A stretch of DNA of 64,000 bases. Origin: Lamellibrachia satsuma (taxonomy: Eukaryota > Annelida > Polychaeta > Sabellida > Siboglinidae). Where the stretch lies: NCBI GenBank assembly GCA_033239005.1, contig BSQZ01000001.1, positions 33,071,688 through 33,135,687 of the forward strand, in the 5' to 3' direction. Below the pieces are notes generated by a model. It was not told the DNA's origin and made no database searches. It saw only the letters and a list, made by a program, of their open reading frames with translations. Positions 10,867 through 21,784 of this stretch are shown here, one piece after another (the first letter of the stretch is position 1; every line of letters starts with the position of its first letter). The position numbers were made by a program, and so were the translations under genes.

Positions 10867-13614
10867 CTGTTAGGGAAACAAATAAATCTTGATAAAATTT
10901 AACGTTACCATAAATAATATTTCTAGAACTGTACTAGAAATGTAAAGTTAACAACTAGAAGCAACAGTAGTAACAGCAATGAAGATGTTCTTCTTTCTCA
11001 CCAGACAACTAGTCTAAATAAAGACAATCAAGAACAAAACAATAACTTCAAAAAATTAGCTTTTAAAAAAGCACAATAATTTACTTATTGTTATCAGTGT
11101 AATCACACACTAACAACTGATAAGAAACTGGCCTGAGTCAGTTATCTTATCAGTACAAACTAACAGGAGTATCCCAAACGGAAACTCTAACAAAGGAAGT
11201 GGACAAAGACTACTAAACTGACATCTGGCAGGTGGGGGATCATGGGTGGAGAGGGTTATGGGTGGAGTATCATTGGTGGAGGGGTAACCTGGGCGTGGGT
11301 GAAGTTTGTGTAGCTATCTGATGATGACATCTCTTTGTCAACTTCCTATTTCCTGTTGTGGCAGTTTAAACACCGGAACTAAATGCTAGCTAAATGTCTA
11401 GCGATATCTAACGGATGTTGTCAGCATGCAGGCTAAATATGGAGACAGTGCAGTGGGTGAACTCTGCCCCATGCAAAGGTCCCCCTGAGAGACCAAGACA
11501 CCTGGGTCAGTTGGTTCTCATTTCCACCTGTCAACCATCTGTCTCTGTCACGCAACATGTCTGTCTGTCTGTCTGCCATTCAGTAATATTACTAGAGTAT
11601 ACAATATAAATATCACCAAAACATCTAAATAACTAGACAAACCCAACCATGTACCGAGTACAATTGAAACTGAGATCACTGCCAATCTACCAATGACACT
11701 TTACAAAACTTCATCAACGTTTGACTTTTCAACTGGCCATTGCTAGATGAAGATATTTCTGTGACTATAACCTCCTGATTTCTTACCCATAATATCCATG
11801 CAAGATAAGGAACACGTTCTTACAAATTTTACGTGCCATTTAACTTCTCAATGTCTTAATATCAACCCAAAATTTGGGATTAGTTTAATAAATAAAGGTT
11901 CAGTTTGGCCAAGTGTGCATGCTGTGACTAGTTCTACTGTATTACTAACAATAACCAGTCGGAAACAAAGAGTGCAGCTTTACTGTGTGATGTAACATTA
12001 ATAAAGTAATCATTATTTCCTTATAACATGCAGATTCTGATACTGACTTGTTCCGGATCTTACAACAGACACAGCTAAGCGAGTTACAACAATAGTTCTC
12101 TCAGTTCAAATGACATTCATTAGTGCACGGATATGTGGAACTACACAGAAATTGACTTTGCAGGCCACAGTGTTCCAAAGTATGGCACCAGCTGTAATTC
12201 TAACACGCTCGAGATTTAATCTTCCTTTGTGTACAAAGAAAGCCCTCGGTCAATCGCACAACTAGACCGGTCGAAACTTCACCAGCACTGTCAACATGTT
12301 TCTCAGTGAAACGACTTTAAATAAAAACACTACAAATGTTCAAAATACACCATTTTTCCACGGCTTTAGTTCTTAAAGGTTATTTTGGGTTTCTTCTGTT
12401 ATTTGGGTTTCTTCTGTTATTTCTTCCTACTTAGATATTTTGTCAGTTCTGCCTGAATAGAGATAATTAAACAACAAACAATTGGTGCCAAATGTTGTGC
12501 TTTAGCACAACCAAGTATTGAATGAAACCAGATCTCTTAGCCAAACTAGAACTGACTGTGCAGTTAGTTTTAGTCTGGCTGTGAATGTAGACTGAATACA
12601 GCTTCACTGAATACACAGTTCCTGATGTCATAACAATCTTTATAACAGTATAAAAAATATCAGTCTGTGCTGAACTTATAATTATCTAAAACATCTACGT
12701 GTACCTACTATCTATACTATAATCTCCAAACAGTAGCTTCTTATCACATCCAAAGCCTTAAATGTTGTGTCAGCTTTAGTGTTGTGTCAGTTGGCACAAT
12801 GATATCGTTGCTACTGTGAACTGCAGATATTTACTAAAACGTTTCTGGACAAACAAGTAGGTTATGCAATTATCCTTCAGTGTGACCAGTTAAGTCAGAA
12901 CAGTAGAACAGATCGTAATCAAGAACGTCTTTCACCAGACACGCACAAGTATTACATATACAGATAATCCACTTTTTTCAGGTGCAAGCAACAAGTTTTT
13001 GCAACGCACTATAGCTGCCATTGCAGCTGCTGATTTGAGCAGGCTATAGCAGCTGCCATGTCATGACACAGCCTTCAACAAGTGGGTGTCACCATCCAGG
13101 GTCCTATGGTAGGGTAGACTTCAGATGGGGTGGGGCCTGGAACCACCCCAGGTGACCAGATGTCTGTCCCTACCATCCCACAGGGAAGCGAGGGATAAAC
13201 ACCCTCGTTTGCCAACTTTTCTAGGGTCCTGTGCTCCCAGCGTGTAGGGTTACACCGCCAGAGGATTGAAAATAGATAATTAGAAACAGCCCAGTTTAAT
13301 TCATTGACCTGCCACTGAATAATATATGACGCTTTATCACAACATCTGCTTCAAATTACTTTATGCATTGTAGCATGGCACCCCATAAGGCATTGTTATT
13401 TGTAAATCCATCGTATAATGCATTGCATGATACAAAATTGCAAAATGAAACACTTCAGGCATTGGCATTACATTCTGGCGTATTCACTCTCCCAACTATC
13501 AATGTAGAAGGGTCTATGAATGAGGGCCCAACATGAGCAACCTCAGTCACTACTGTCCATCCAAATAACAACAGAGACAGAGCTGTTGGTTGTAGTGCTA
13601 TGCAAACACACTGT
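10867..13614. other. Intron sequence between the alternative and common exons
   Basis: Part of the 2.9-kb intron from the 13811 donor to the 10866 acceptor. No exon seen. A doublet of GTTATTTGGGTTTCTTCT lies at about 12376-12425. The stretch 13060-13260 is G/C-richer than its surroundings but shows no coding sense. Confidence 0.5.
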
Positions 13615-13795
13615 TAACACATGCTGTTCATACTGTTCACACACACTGTTCATACTGTTCACACACACACACACAGTGTTCACACACACTGTTCATACTG
13701 TTCACACACACAGTGTTCAGACACACTGTTCATACTGTTCACACACACACTGTTCACACACACTGTTCACACACACTGTTCACACTTCCACAAAC
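13615..13795 (+). repeat. CACACTGTTCA-type microsatellite/minisatellite
   Basis: Repeats of CACACTGTTCA, with and without CATACTGTT, lie directly beside the donor of the alternative exon at 13811. The translations in both plus-strand frames are simple His/Thr/Val/Ser strings and are not genes. Confidence 0.95.
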
Positions 13796-13810
13796 TATCA
13801 GATTACTTAC

Positions 13811-14093
13811 AGTAATACCGCTTGAGAATACGCTTCTTGAAGTTCCTCCCGTATGGTGACGCATCATCACCGTCACCATCACTATCATGCTGTCGCTTGA
13901 CACTAAGATTGAGAGGTTCTTCCTGTTCCCCGTCACCAATGTCATTGCTGCACTCATCCATTATTTCCTGCTTCACTCGCACCAAGGTGTCTTCCTTGGG
14001 GGTCTGCTTCACCCTCACTGGGATCGACAGATCCAGAACTCCAGGCATCGTATCAGACATGTGTCCCATAGGGGCGCTCTCGGCTGACAGCAT
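13811..14093 (-). CDS. Elf1-like: Alternative 5' coding exon of the E74/ELF-like gene with CtBP-type motifs
   Basis: On the minus strand an ATG at 14093-14091 opens 94 codons ending at a consensus donor (TACT|GTAAGT) in phase 1, the phase needed by the acceptor at 10866. An in-frame stop lies shortly upstream, so the ATG is probably an initiator. The peptide contains VLDLS (residues 19-23) and PLNLS (60-64), both PxDLS-like CtBP corepressor docking motifs, the latter the variant known from ZEB proteins. It also has VKQE (40-43), a SUMO consensus, the acidic block DSDGDGDD and a basic end, FKKRILKRYY. A weaker alternative is an internal cassette exon using a CTGTCAG acceptor at 14085, also phase 1. 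I favour an isoform with its own promoter, as for the two Eip74EF isoforms of Drosophila. Membership in the gene is inferred from strand, phase and position. Confidence 0.72.
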
Positions 14094-14241
14094 GCACGCG
14101 CACAATCATGCACGCACTGTCCAAACTCAGCAGTCAAGGTGACTTGATAGAATCCAAACTGACTGTGCAGTGTACAGCTGTAGTGACCAGAGCTTCACCC
14201 TCTCCTCTCTCTGTTACCCTCCCCTATATCGGTCACCCTCT

Positions 14242-14249
14242 CCTATATA
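14242..14249 (-). promoter_or_regulatory. Possible TATA box upstream of the alternative first exon
   Basis: TATATAGG on the minus strand lies about 150 bases upstream of the ATG at 14093, inside a purine-rich stretch (GGAGAGGG-type). A TATA element here would place a start site near 14.21 kb and give a 5' UTR of roughly 120 bases. Short AT-rich matches are common by chance, so this is only a suggestion that supports an internal promoter. Confidence 0.25.
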
Positions 14250-14259
14250 CAGGCTGTTG

Positions 14260-15243
14260 ACAACTTGAACCAGCTGGGTGTCACACTACACTACAGACAG
14301 GCCATGTCTGCCCTAGGACAGCAATACGTGGAAACACAGGCCACAGTCCACACGCTTACCCAACAACTCTACAAACACTTCGCTTACTAATATCACAGGT
14401 CACGTCTAATCAATACCAGTATTGATGACGTCCAATCAATTTGACAGACAGTAGAATCCAATGACGTCCTGACTTGTACTGTTGTGGGGCCGGTGAGTTG
14501 CGACCGACTGACTGCGGCTGAGTGGTTGTACCCGCCTATTTACTGTTGACTAGCTCCACCGCAACCACCGTCCTATGACCACTGACGTCACGCCAATACT
14601 TGCTCAAGCAGGGCTGCCGTGGCGCCTGGGCCAGTGCTGTCACACCACAATGCACCAACCGGTAGTGGACATGAACTTGAGGAAGTCTATAGGTTGACCT
14701 GTAGACTCGCTTAATCACACCACTGACCAATAGTGGCCGGGTGGGGTGGTGGACACTGGTCAAACTGGCTGTCCAGGGACCACTGACAGGTATCAACAAT
14801 GGCCTATTTCTCTGAAGACAGACAGAGATAGGTCAATGTCTTATTGTCTGACAGTCTACCACATTTACTGTACAACTGTGAAATGTAGTAATTGGGGCTG
14901 TGCATCTACAAATTCTTGACAGAGAAGCCAAAAATATATAATAATTTGACACCAGTATTAGGTCAAAGTTTTAGCTACTTATCCTGTATAATTTTAATGA
15001 TTAAAACTAAAAAATTTACATGTATACCTGCTGTAGTCCAGTCCCCTTTGTGCATTGCTAACATTTACAAATTTTAATCGAGTAATCACCTTTTTATGTT
15101 ATCATGCCATCTTAATTATTTATTGTATTTTATTTTTTTGAGGACCACATTGGAAATAAGAATACTTTGGTGTGTTTTTATGTGTAATCCTAATTACTAT
15201 TCTGTGTACTAACTCAGGTAATCATACTGGTATAATGAATAGA
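14260..15243. other. Start of the giant intron
   Basis: No gene recognised. CpG-bearing sequence near 14500-14780 has a short open frame on the minus strand without a recognisable product; from 14880 the sequence is AT-rich. Confidence 0.4.
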
Positions 15244-15552
15244 ACCAGACCATGACAGACACCACACTAGAACCAGACCACGACACATACCACACTAGAA
15301 CCAGACCACGACAGACACCACACTAGAACCAGGCCATGACAGACATCACACTAGAACCAGGCCACGACAGACACCACACTAGAACCAGACCATGACAGAT
15401 ACCACACTAGAACCAGACCACGACAGATACCACACTAGAACCAGACCATGACAGATACCACACTAGAACCAGACCATGACAGACACCACACTAGAACCAG
15501 ACCATGACAGACACCACACTAGAACCAGACCACGACAGACACCACATTAGAA
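15244..15552 (+). repeat. 28-bp minisatellite, eleven copies
   Basis: Unit ACCAGACCATGACAGACACC plus ACACTAGA. Variation is mostly C/T at two CpG-like positions (CCATGAC versus CCACGAC), as expected from methylated-cytosine decay. Confidence 0.95.
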
Positions 15553-16160
15553 ACCACCAACTAGAAACAACTTACTTATGGTCAAACATACATAGAACCT
15601 CAAATACAGTCCTCTTAAGGCTTTGTGCATTGCTAAATGACACAGTCACAGTGACCAGGCCATGTGATCAAAAGGAATGACCAACATGTAAACTAATTAA
15701 AGGTATTATCACCTTTGTCACGCATCACTGACTAGCAACTCACCAGTGACTGACCAGTCAAGACAACAGACAAACCAAGTTTAGAAGTACCCCCCCCAGA
15801 ATCTAAGCTTCCCATGTATTGTACTTAAAGTGTCTGTCACTAGACTGGACCACAAAGGGACTGTCTCATTGTCAAGCCAAGCCACCAATAATGGAGCTTG
15901 TCAAAACACACAATATTTCACAACACATTCTGTTGCTGAAATTGAATGATTTCTGTCACATTGAAATGTGCCCGCATGTGCATGCAGTAAGGAGTCCACA
16001 GGTGTTGTGACATCAACCGGAACTGTGCATTACCTGCACCAGCCATTACCCCCACCCCTTGTCAGCTTGCTGACACACCAGGTCAAATCATTCATATTCC
16101 TGTCTTCTGCCCACAATCTGCCACTTTTCAGAAAACTACAGCTATGTGCTGCATGGGCTC

Positions 16161-16232
16161 CACACACCACACCACACCACACTCCACACCAAATCACACC
16201 ACACCACACCACACCACACCACACCACACACA
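16161..16232 (+). repeat. ACACC microsatellite
   Basis: Runs of ACACC with a few interruptions. Open frames through it are low-complexity artefacts. Confidence 0.95.
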
Positions 16233-16333
16233 AACATCAGTTGTCACTGACCAAACATACATACACCTTCTCTCTGGGACCCTAGTGTACCACACTGGCA
16301 TTATACAGGTTTCCGCAATGGTGAGGTTTCCCG

Positions 16334-16495
16334 GACTTCCTAGGTCCTAGGATGTCATGACTTCCCAGGTCCTAGGATCTTGTGACTTCCCATGTCCTAA
16401 GATCTTTTGACTTCCCAGGTCCTAGGATCTGTTATGACTTCCCAGGTCCTCAGATCTTGTCACTTCCCAGGTCTTAGGATGGCATGACTTCCGGG
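16334..16495 (+). repeat. 24-28-bp minisatellite, about six copies
   Basis: Core CTTCCCAGGTCCTAGGATCT with variable TGTGA-type linkers. Each unit holds the palindrome CCTAGG. Confidence 0.9.
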
Positions 16496-16795
16496 AGATG
16501 TCAGTCACTGATCCATCCAGTTATGCGCTTCCTCCCACTGGCCCCTGGATGCAGCTCTAGTGCCATTCCTATCCACTTAATCTGCATCATCAGCTTACAC
16601 AGGTCCAGGGCCTAAAGATACTGCGGCAGCCTCAGCACTGTGAGTGGATGCTGCGGTGGCTGTGAGTGGATGATGCGGTAGCTGTGTGTGGTTAATCTAC
16701 AGTTCCTGTTCTGATAACTCTGGCTAATTCGCCAAGTCTGTACCAAGGGCAACAGAATGCATTCTGATAATGGCATAAAAAACATACAGTAGCAT

Positions 16796-16992
16796 CAGAT
16801 CTCAGTCTCAGCTTCAGATATAGCCTCAGTCTCAGCATCAGTCTCAGTATCACACCTAGCCTCAGTCTCAGCATCAGATATAGCCTCAGTCTCAGCATCA
16901 GATATAGCCTCAGTCTCAGCATCAGATATAGCCTCAGTCTCAGTATCACACCTAGCCTCAGTCTCAGCATCAGACCTAGCATCAGTCTCAGA
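16796..16992 (-). repeat. 24-bp (hexamer-built) repeat
   Basis: Plus-strand units of CAGTCTCAGCATCAGATATA type, built from TCAGTC/TCAGCA hexamers. Because 24 is a multiple of three, the minus strand reads open with an eight-residue SDAETEAI repeat, which I regard as an artefact. Confidence 0.9.
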
Positions 16993-17765
16993 TGTATTTA
17001 TGTGTGTAATAACTGCACATTTTATTGTGGTGAAACTTTGCATTTCCTAAGGGATACCACTGTACAGTTTTCTCCTGATATAAATCAATACATTTTGTAG
17101 CAAAAAGAGAGACTATACATCAAAGAGCCGCGCATTTCCTCACCCTTCAGACTATGGCAATGAAGGCCAGGGAGGGGCTCAAGCTCTTCCGCACTCAATA
17201 AAACTTATTTTATGGCATCACAAAAACAATCTGCAGCTCTGAACAGTTGAAACGTGAAAGCACGATTTCGTGAATAAAACTGCAGCCAAAGGGGTTTGAC
17301 AGACGGCACTGACACTTGCTACACCAAGTTAACCACTGTCCTGTGACGTCAACACAAAAATTGCGCCTGAAATGACTACTGTTAATGTGGGTGTCTTTAG
17401 ATTCGCCTCAATGAAATCGCCAACGCCTGCTATTGAGAGTGACACGGTGCGACGCGACACGGGGTTGTTTCCTTGTGTCGCTTTGTCACCTTTGACCCAT
17501 GGAAACTGTGATGGCCGAGCAAAGACGTTGATTCATATGTAAATCAGGCGGAACCTGTGTTGTGCTGGTATGTGAACGTATGTGAACGAGGGGAGCACAC
17601 CTGTGAATTTATGCCAGGTAACTGAAAAGAGGAATGTGCCAAACACGTGTGGGGTTATGGCAAATGAAGTGAAGCAACAAATTCTCTGTGAGACTGGAAC
17701 ATATGCTGACCAACACAATACTAATAATTCATGAAGCTACTTGTTGTATTCATTCAAGGCCTAAA

Positions 17766-18022
17766 AGTATAGTACCCCATATGAGGTGAACGCATTCCAA
17801 GTGATTGAGCAAAGTATAGTACTCCATCTGAGGTGAAGCCCTTCCAAGTGAATGAGCAAAGTATAGTACCTCGTATGAGGTGAGGGCCTTTCAAGTGATT
17901 GAGCAAAGTATAGTACCTCATACCTCATATGAGGCCAAGGCCTTCCAAATGAATGAGCAGTCTAGTACCTTGTATGAGGTGAAGGCCTTCCAAGTGTTTG
18001 AGCAAAGTCTAGTACCTCATAC
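17766..18022 (+). repeat. 47-bp minisatellite, about five and a half copies
   Basis: Unit starts AGTATAGTACCTCATATGAG and ends near CCAAGTGATTGAGCAA. Starts at 17766, 17813, 17860 and 17907 show an exact period of 47; later units have small indels. Confidence 0.95.
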
Positions 18023-18080
18023 AGCACACTGAATAAACACTACTACCAGTTAGTTGTTATGTCAATACACAGTTTAATTT

Positions 18081-18472
18081 ACTGGTCTACTTTAACAACA
18101 TTCATGGGTGTCTATTGTAAATGAAATAATTACACAAACTATTGTTTCTGTAGAGTGAAGCATGTTGTTGTTGGTTTTACTGGTCTACTTTAACAACATT
18201 CATGGGTGTCTATTGTAAATGAAATAATTACACAAACTATTGTTTCTGTAGAGTGAAGCATGTTGTTGTTGGTTTTACTGGTCTACTTTAACAACATTCA
18301 TGGGTGTCTATTGTAAATGAAATAATTACACAAACTATTGTTTCTGTAGAGTGAAGCATGTTGTTGTTGGTTTTACTGGTCTACTTTAACAACATTCATG
18401 GGTGTCTATTGTAAATGAAATAATTACACAAACTATTGTTTCTGTAGAGTGAAGCATGTTGTTGTTGGTTTT
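18081..18472 (+). repeat. 98-bp tandem repeat, four near-identical copies
   Basis: ACTGGTCTACTTTAACAACA begins at 18081, 18179, 18277 and 18375. The copies look identical by eye over the full 98 bases, pointing to very recent amplification or a homogenised array. Confidence 0.97.
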
Positions 18473-18856
18473 AGTTTAATGGTCCAGTTTGGCTCAATTA
18501 ACAAAACCCTTTCCAAAACAAAGCAACAAATCACCGACAAGACATTCAACAGGAAACTGTCCCATTCTAAGTTATTGAACAAAATTTAAGTTATGACCAA
18601 AACAATATCATAAAATTTAAGACATTAGGTCACTTATAACTATAACAATGTCACTGCCAAAATTGTTTTGTGAAATGCATGTCATTCTCCAGCCATTCTA
18701 TCAGACGCTGTCACTGTTCCAAAGACATCTCAGACTGATCTGTGATGTCTAGCCATCTTTGTAATCTTCTTTGCTCACCTATAATGTCATTGTACCCACG
18801 ATGCAGACAATGTGCCTGATTGTGCCCCCAATAGAACATACGCCCAGACACAACAA

Positions 18857-19976
18857 GTGACTTCCATCTTTAGCCATGGACAGAGTACACAGGGGTGTCT
18901 TCGAGTTCTAATGTGACTTCAATCTTTAGCCATGGACAGAGTACACAGGGGTGTCTTCTAGTTCCAATGTGACTTCCATCTTTAGCCATGGACAGAGTAC
19001 ACAGGGGTGTCTTCTAGTTCTAATGTGACTTCCATCTTTAGCCGTGGACAGAGTACACTGGAGTGTCTTCTAGTTCTAATGTGACTTCCATCTTTAGCCA
19101 TAGACAGAGTACACAGGGGTGTCTTCTAGTTCCAATGTGACTTCCATCTTTAGCCATGGACAGAGTACACATGGGTGTCTTCTAGTTCTAATGTGACTTC
19201 AATCTTTAGCCATGGACAGAGTACACTGGAGTGTCTTCTAGTTCTAATGTGACTTCCATCTTTAGCCATGGACAGAGTACACAGGGGTGTCTTCTAGTTC
19301 CAATGTGACTTCCATCTTTAGCCATGGACAGAGTACACAGGGGTGTCTTGTAGTTCTAATGTGACTTCCATCTTTAGCCATGGACAGAGTACACAGGGGT
19401 GTCTTCTAGTTCCAATGTGACTTCCATCTTTAGCCATGGACAGAGTACACAGGGGTGTCTTCTAGTTCCAATGTGACTTCCATCTTTAGCCGTGGACAGA
19501 GTACACAGGAGTGTCTTCTAGTTCTAATGTGACTTCCATCTTTAGCCATGGACAGAGTACACAGGAGTATCTTCTAGTTCTAATGTGACTTCCATCTTTA
19601 GCCATGGACAGAGAACACAGGAGTGTCTTCTAGTTCTAATGTGACTTCCATCTTTAGCCATGGACAGAGTACACAGGGGTATCTTCTAGTTCTAATGTGA
19701 CGTCCATCTTTAGCCATGGACAGAGTACACATGGGTGTCTTCTAGTTCTAATGTGACTTCCACCTTTAGCCATGGACAGAGTACACATGATTGTCTTCTA
19801 GTTCTAATGTGACTTCCATCTTTAGTCATGGACAGAGTACACAGGGGTGTCTTCTAGTTCTAATGTGACTTCCATCTTTAGCCATGGACAGAGTACACAG
19901 GGGTGTCTTCTAGTTCTAATGTGACTTCCATCTTTAGCCATGGACAGAGTACACAGGGGTGTCTTCTAGTTCTAAT
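18857..19976 (+). repeat. 56-bp satellite-like array, exactly 20 units
   Basis: Units open GTGACTTCCATCTTTAGCCA and contain GACAGAGTACACAGGGGTGT. Positions 18857, 18913, 19921 and 19977 fit an exact 56-base period over the whole length, so there are 20 units with no net indel. Variation is by substitution (CAGGGG/CTGGAG/CATGGG). Confidence 0.97.
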
Positions 19977-20402
19977 GTGAGACCAATCTAAAAGGAACTG
20001 AGTGTAAACATTCTGACCAATCTTCTAAGGACCCTCATTCTCTGCGCATGGTTCAGTGTGTCTGTGTCTGCACCGATACTGGCAAGTAATGTCCTTCAGA
20101 AACCCCACACCTGTGCACATGGTGGCCAGTCATCCATTGTCTTTGGTGTTGAATGGTCTGGAATGTATCTAACGAATTACATGAAACAGTGCTTCAAGGT
20201 AGAGAATTCCACTCTTTAACTGTTGGCATGAATAAAGTGCTCCCAAATATGTTGGATGAGTGTCTAATGTGAAGAAACTGATGATTACATTGCTGCGAGC
20301 ATCTAGTGTTGTGTTTGATGTATTGGCCTAATGGCACATCTATCAGAATGTTTTCCATCTTGTACAATGTGCAGGCTTTTCACTTTCTTCCTTTTCTGGG
20401 GG
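19977..20402. other. Spacer between the 56-bp array and the hAT-like element
   Basis: No gene, array or recognised element. Some phrases (GAGAATTCCACTCTTTAACT) resemble diffuse interspersed sequence seen near 12.1 kb, but too diverged to claim. Confidence 0.4.
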
Positions 20403-21424
20403 CAGACCTGGGGTCAATTAATTTTTATCAATTCCAATTAAATTCCAACTCGCATGTATTCATAAAGGATCAATTCCAATTCAATGCAATATACTGACAA
20501 AAAGGATCAATTCCAATTCAATTCATTTTTAATCAATTCCAATTAAATTCGCAAACTAGCAACATTACTTAGTTAACAGTATACTGCATAGTGGAAGATT
20601 GTTATAGTAGCTCTGTCTAGCAGCAGAAATATGTCATCAGTTAATACATGCATTACATATCAAACTCTACAGATAGTATACCAACTTTGACAAAGCTAGC
20701 ACACAAGCAACACTTGCTACTAACACCTTATATACAGTTCACAGCTTAGTGTAAACACTGCCCAGTTAAAATTAAAGGCATTATCTAATCAACCACCAAT
20801 TTTCAGTACAATAATTATTTTATTGATTTGCTCAAACGTAATAGCATAGTATTTGATCCTGAAGTTATATATAATAGTCCGGTACTATCTTATTACATAT
20901 TATATCACTGCAGATTTACTCAAATATTCCAACTACTAGAACATCTGGTACAAGCCAGAGAGCAGTGTACAACGCACCCACAATGGCCACTACTCAAACA
21001 ACAACCTATAGTCTGTTCCAGTTTTTGCTTCAGAAAATACCTGCTCAAGGATTAGTCCATGACTCTCTATTGTTATGTTGCCCCACAAAGGGCAGGGTTT
21101 CAGATCTATGCAGGTGGACCAATAATTGTACATATTTACTTAGAGCAGGTGCTACAACCTCTATTGACTTTAAAATAAGCTCATCACACCCTGTCATTTT
21201 AAGTGGAAGTCAGTCTTAAGGGTAACTAAATTGTAACATATTCCAATGTTTACATGTGTAAATTTACATCAAAAATTTGATAAATTCATTAAATTCAACT
21301 CTCTTTGCAGACTTTAATTCAAATTCATTCTAGTTTGATTTTTTTCCAATTCAAATCAAATTCACATTTTTTTATAAATTCAATTCAATTCCAATTCAAT
21401 TAAGAAGAACTGATCCTAGGTCTG
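20403..21424. mobile_element. Probable non-autonomous hAT-like DNA transposon
   Basis: The ends form imperfect terminal inverted repeats: CAGACCTGGGGTCAATTAAT on the left, and CAGACCTAGGATCAGTTCTT reading inward from the right. Inside, both sub-terminal regions carry many AATTCCAATTCAATT motifs, a layout typical of foldback-rich non-autonomous hAT elements. The total is 1022 bases. No transposase coding is seen. A clean 8-bp target duplication is not visible because the right end abuts a 26-bp minisatellite. The superfamily call rests on the CAG start and the sub-terminal layout. Confidence 0.55.
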
Positions 21425-21576
21425 CTGGAAGGTTTCCCATCCAATATCTGCTGGAGGGTTTCCCATCCAAGATCTGCTGGAAGGTTTCCCATCCAATGTC
21501 TACTGGAGGGTTTCCCATCCAAGATCTGCTGGAAGGTTTCCCATCCAATGTCTACTGGAGGGTTTCCCATCCAAGG
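21421..21576 (+). repeat. 26-bp minisatellite, six copies
   Basis: Unit TCTGCTGGAAGGTTTCCCAT plus CCAA; starts at 21421, 21447, 21473, 21499, 21525 and 21551. The first TCTG belongs to the end of the adjacent transposon, so the array may have grown from the element's edge. Confidence 0.95.
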
Positions 21577-21706
21577 TCTTTGAGTAGTTTTGTTACAGTT
21601 CCTGGCTCTCTGGAGTAGTTGTGCTTGTCTTTGGGTTCTTTCTAGAGTTTACTAGTGAGTGGATATGTTTTGGAGACTTTCTCTGAACTAACCAGGGTAT
21701 GGCTGC

Positions 21707-21710
<4 letters not shown>

Positions 21711-21778
<68 letters not shown>
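21711..21778. repeat. (TA)n microsatellite
   Basis: About 34 uninterrupted TA dinucleotides. The frame across it is an artefact. Confidence 0.98.

Positions 21779-21784
<6 letters not shown>

Noticed and set aside
16692..17043. Repeat protein (SDAETEAI units) on the minus strand
   Set aside because: Built from a 24-bp tandem repeat; two other frames give equally regular peptides and there is no gene context.
18857..19976. CRISPR-like array
   Set aside because: Head-to-tail 56-bp units with no unique spacers, in a eukaryotic intron; this is a minisatellite. The same holds for the 58-bp and 23-bp arrays.
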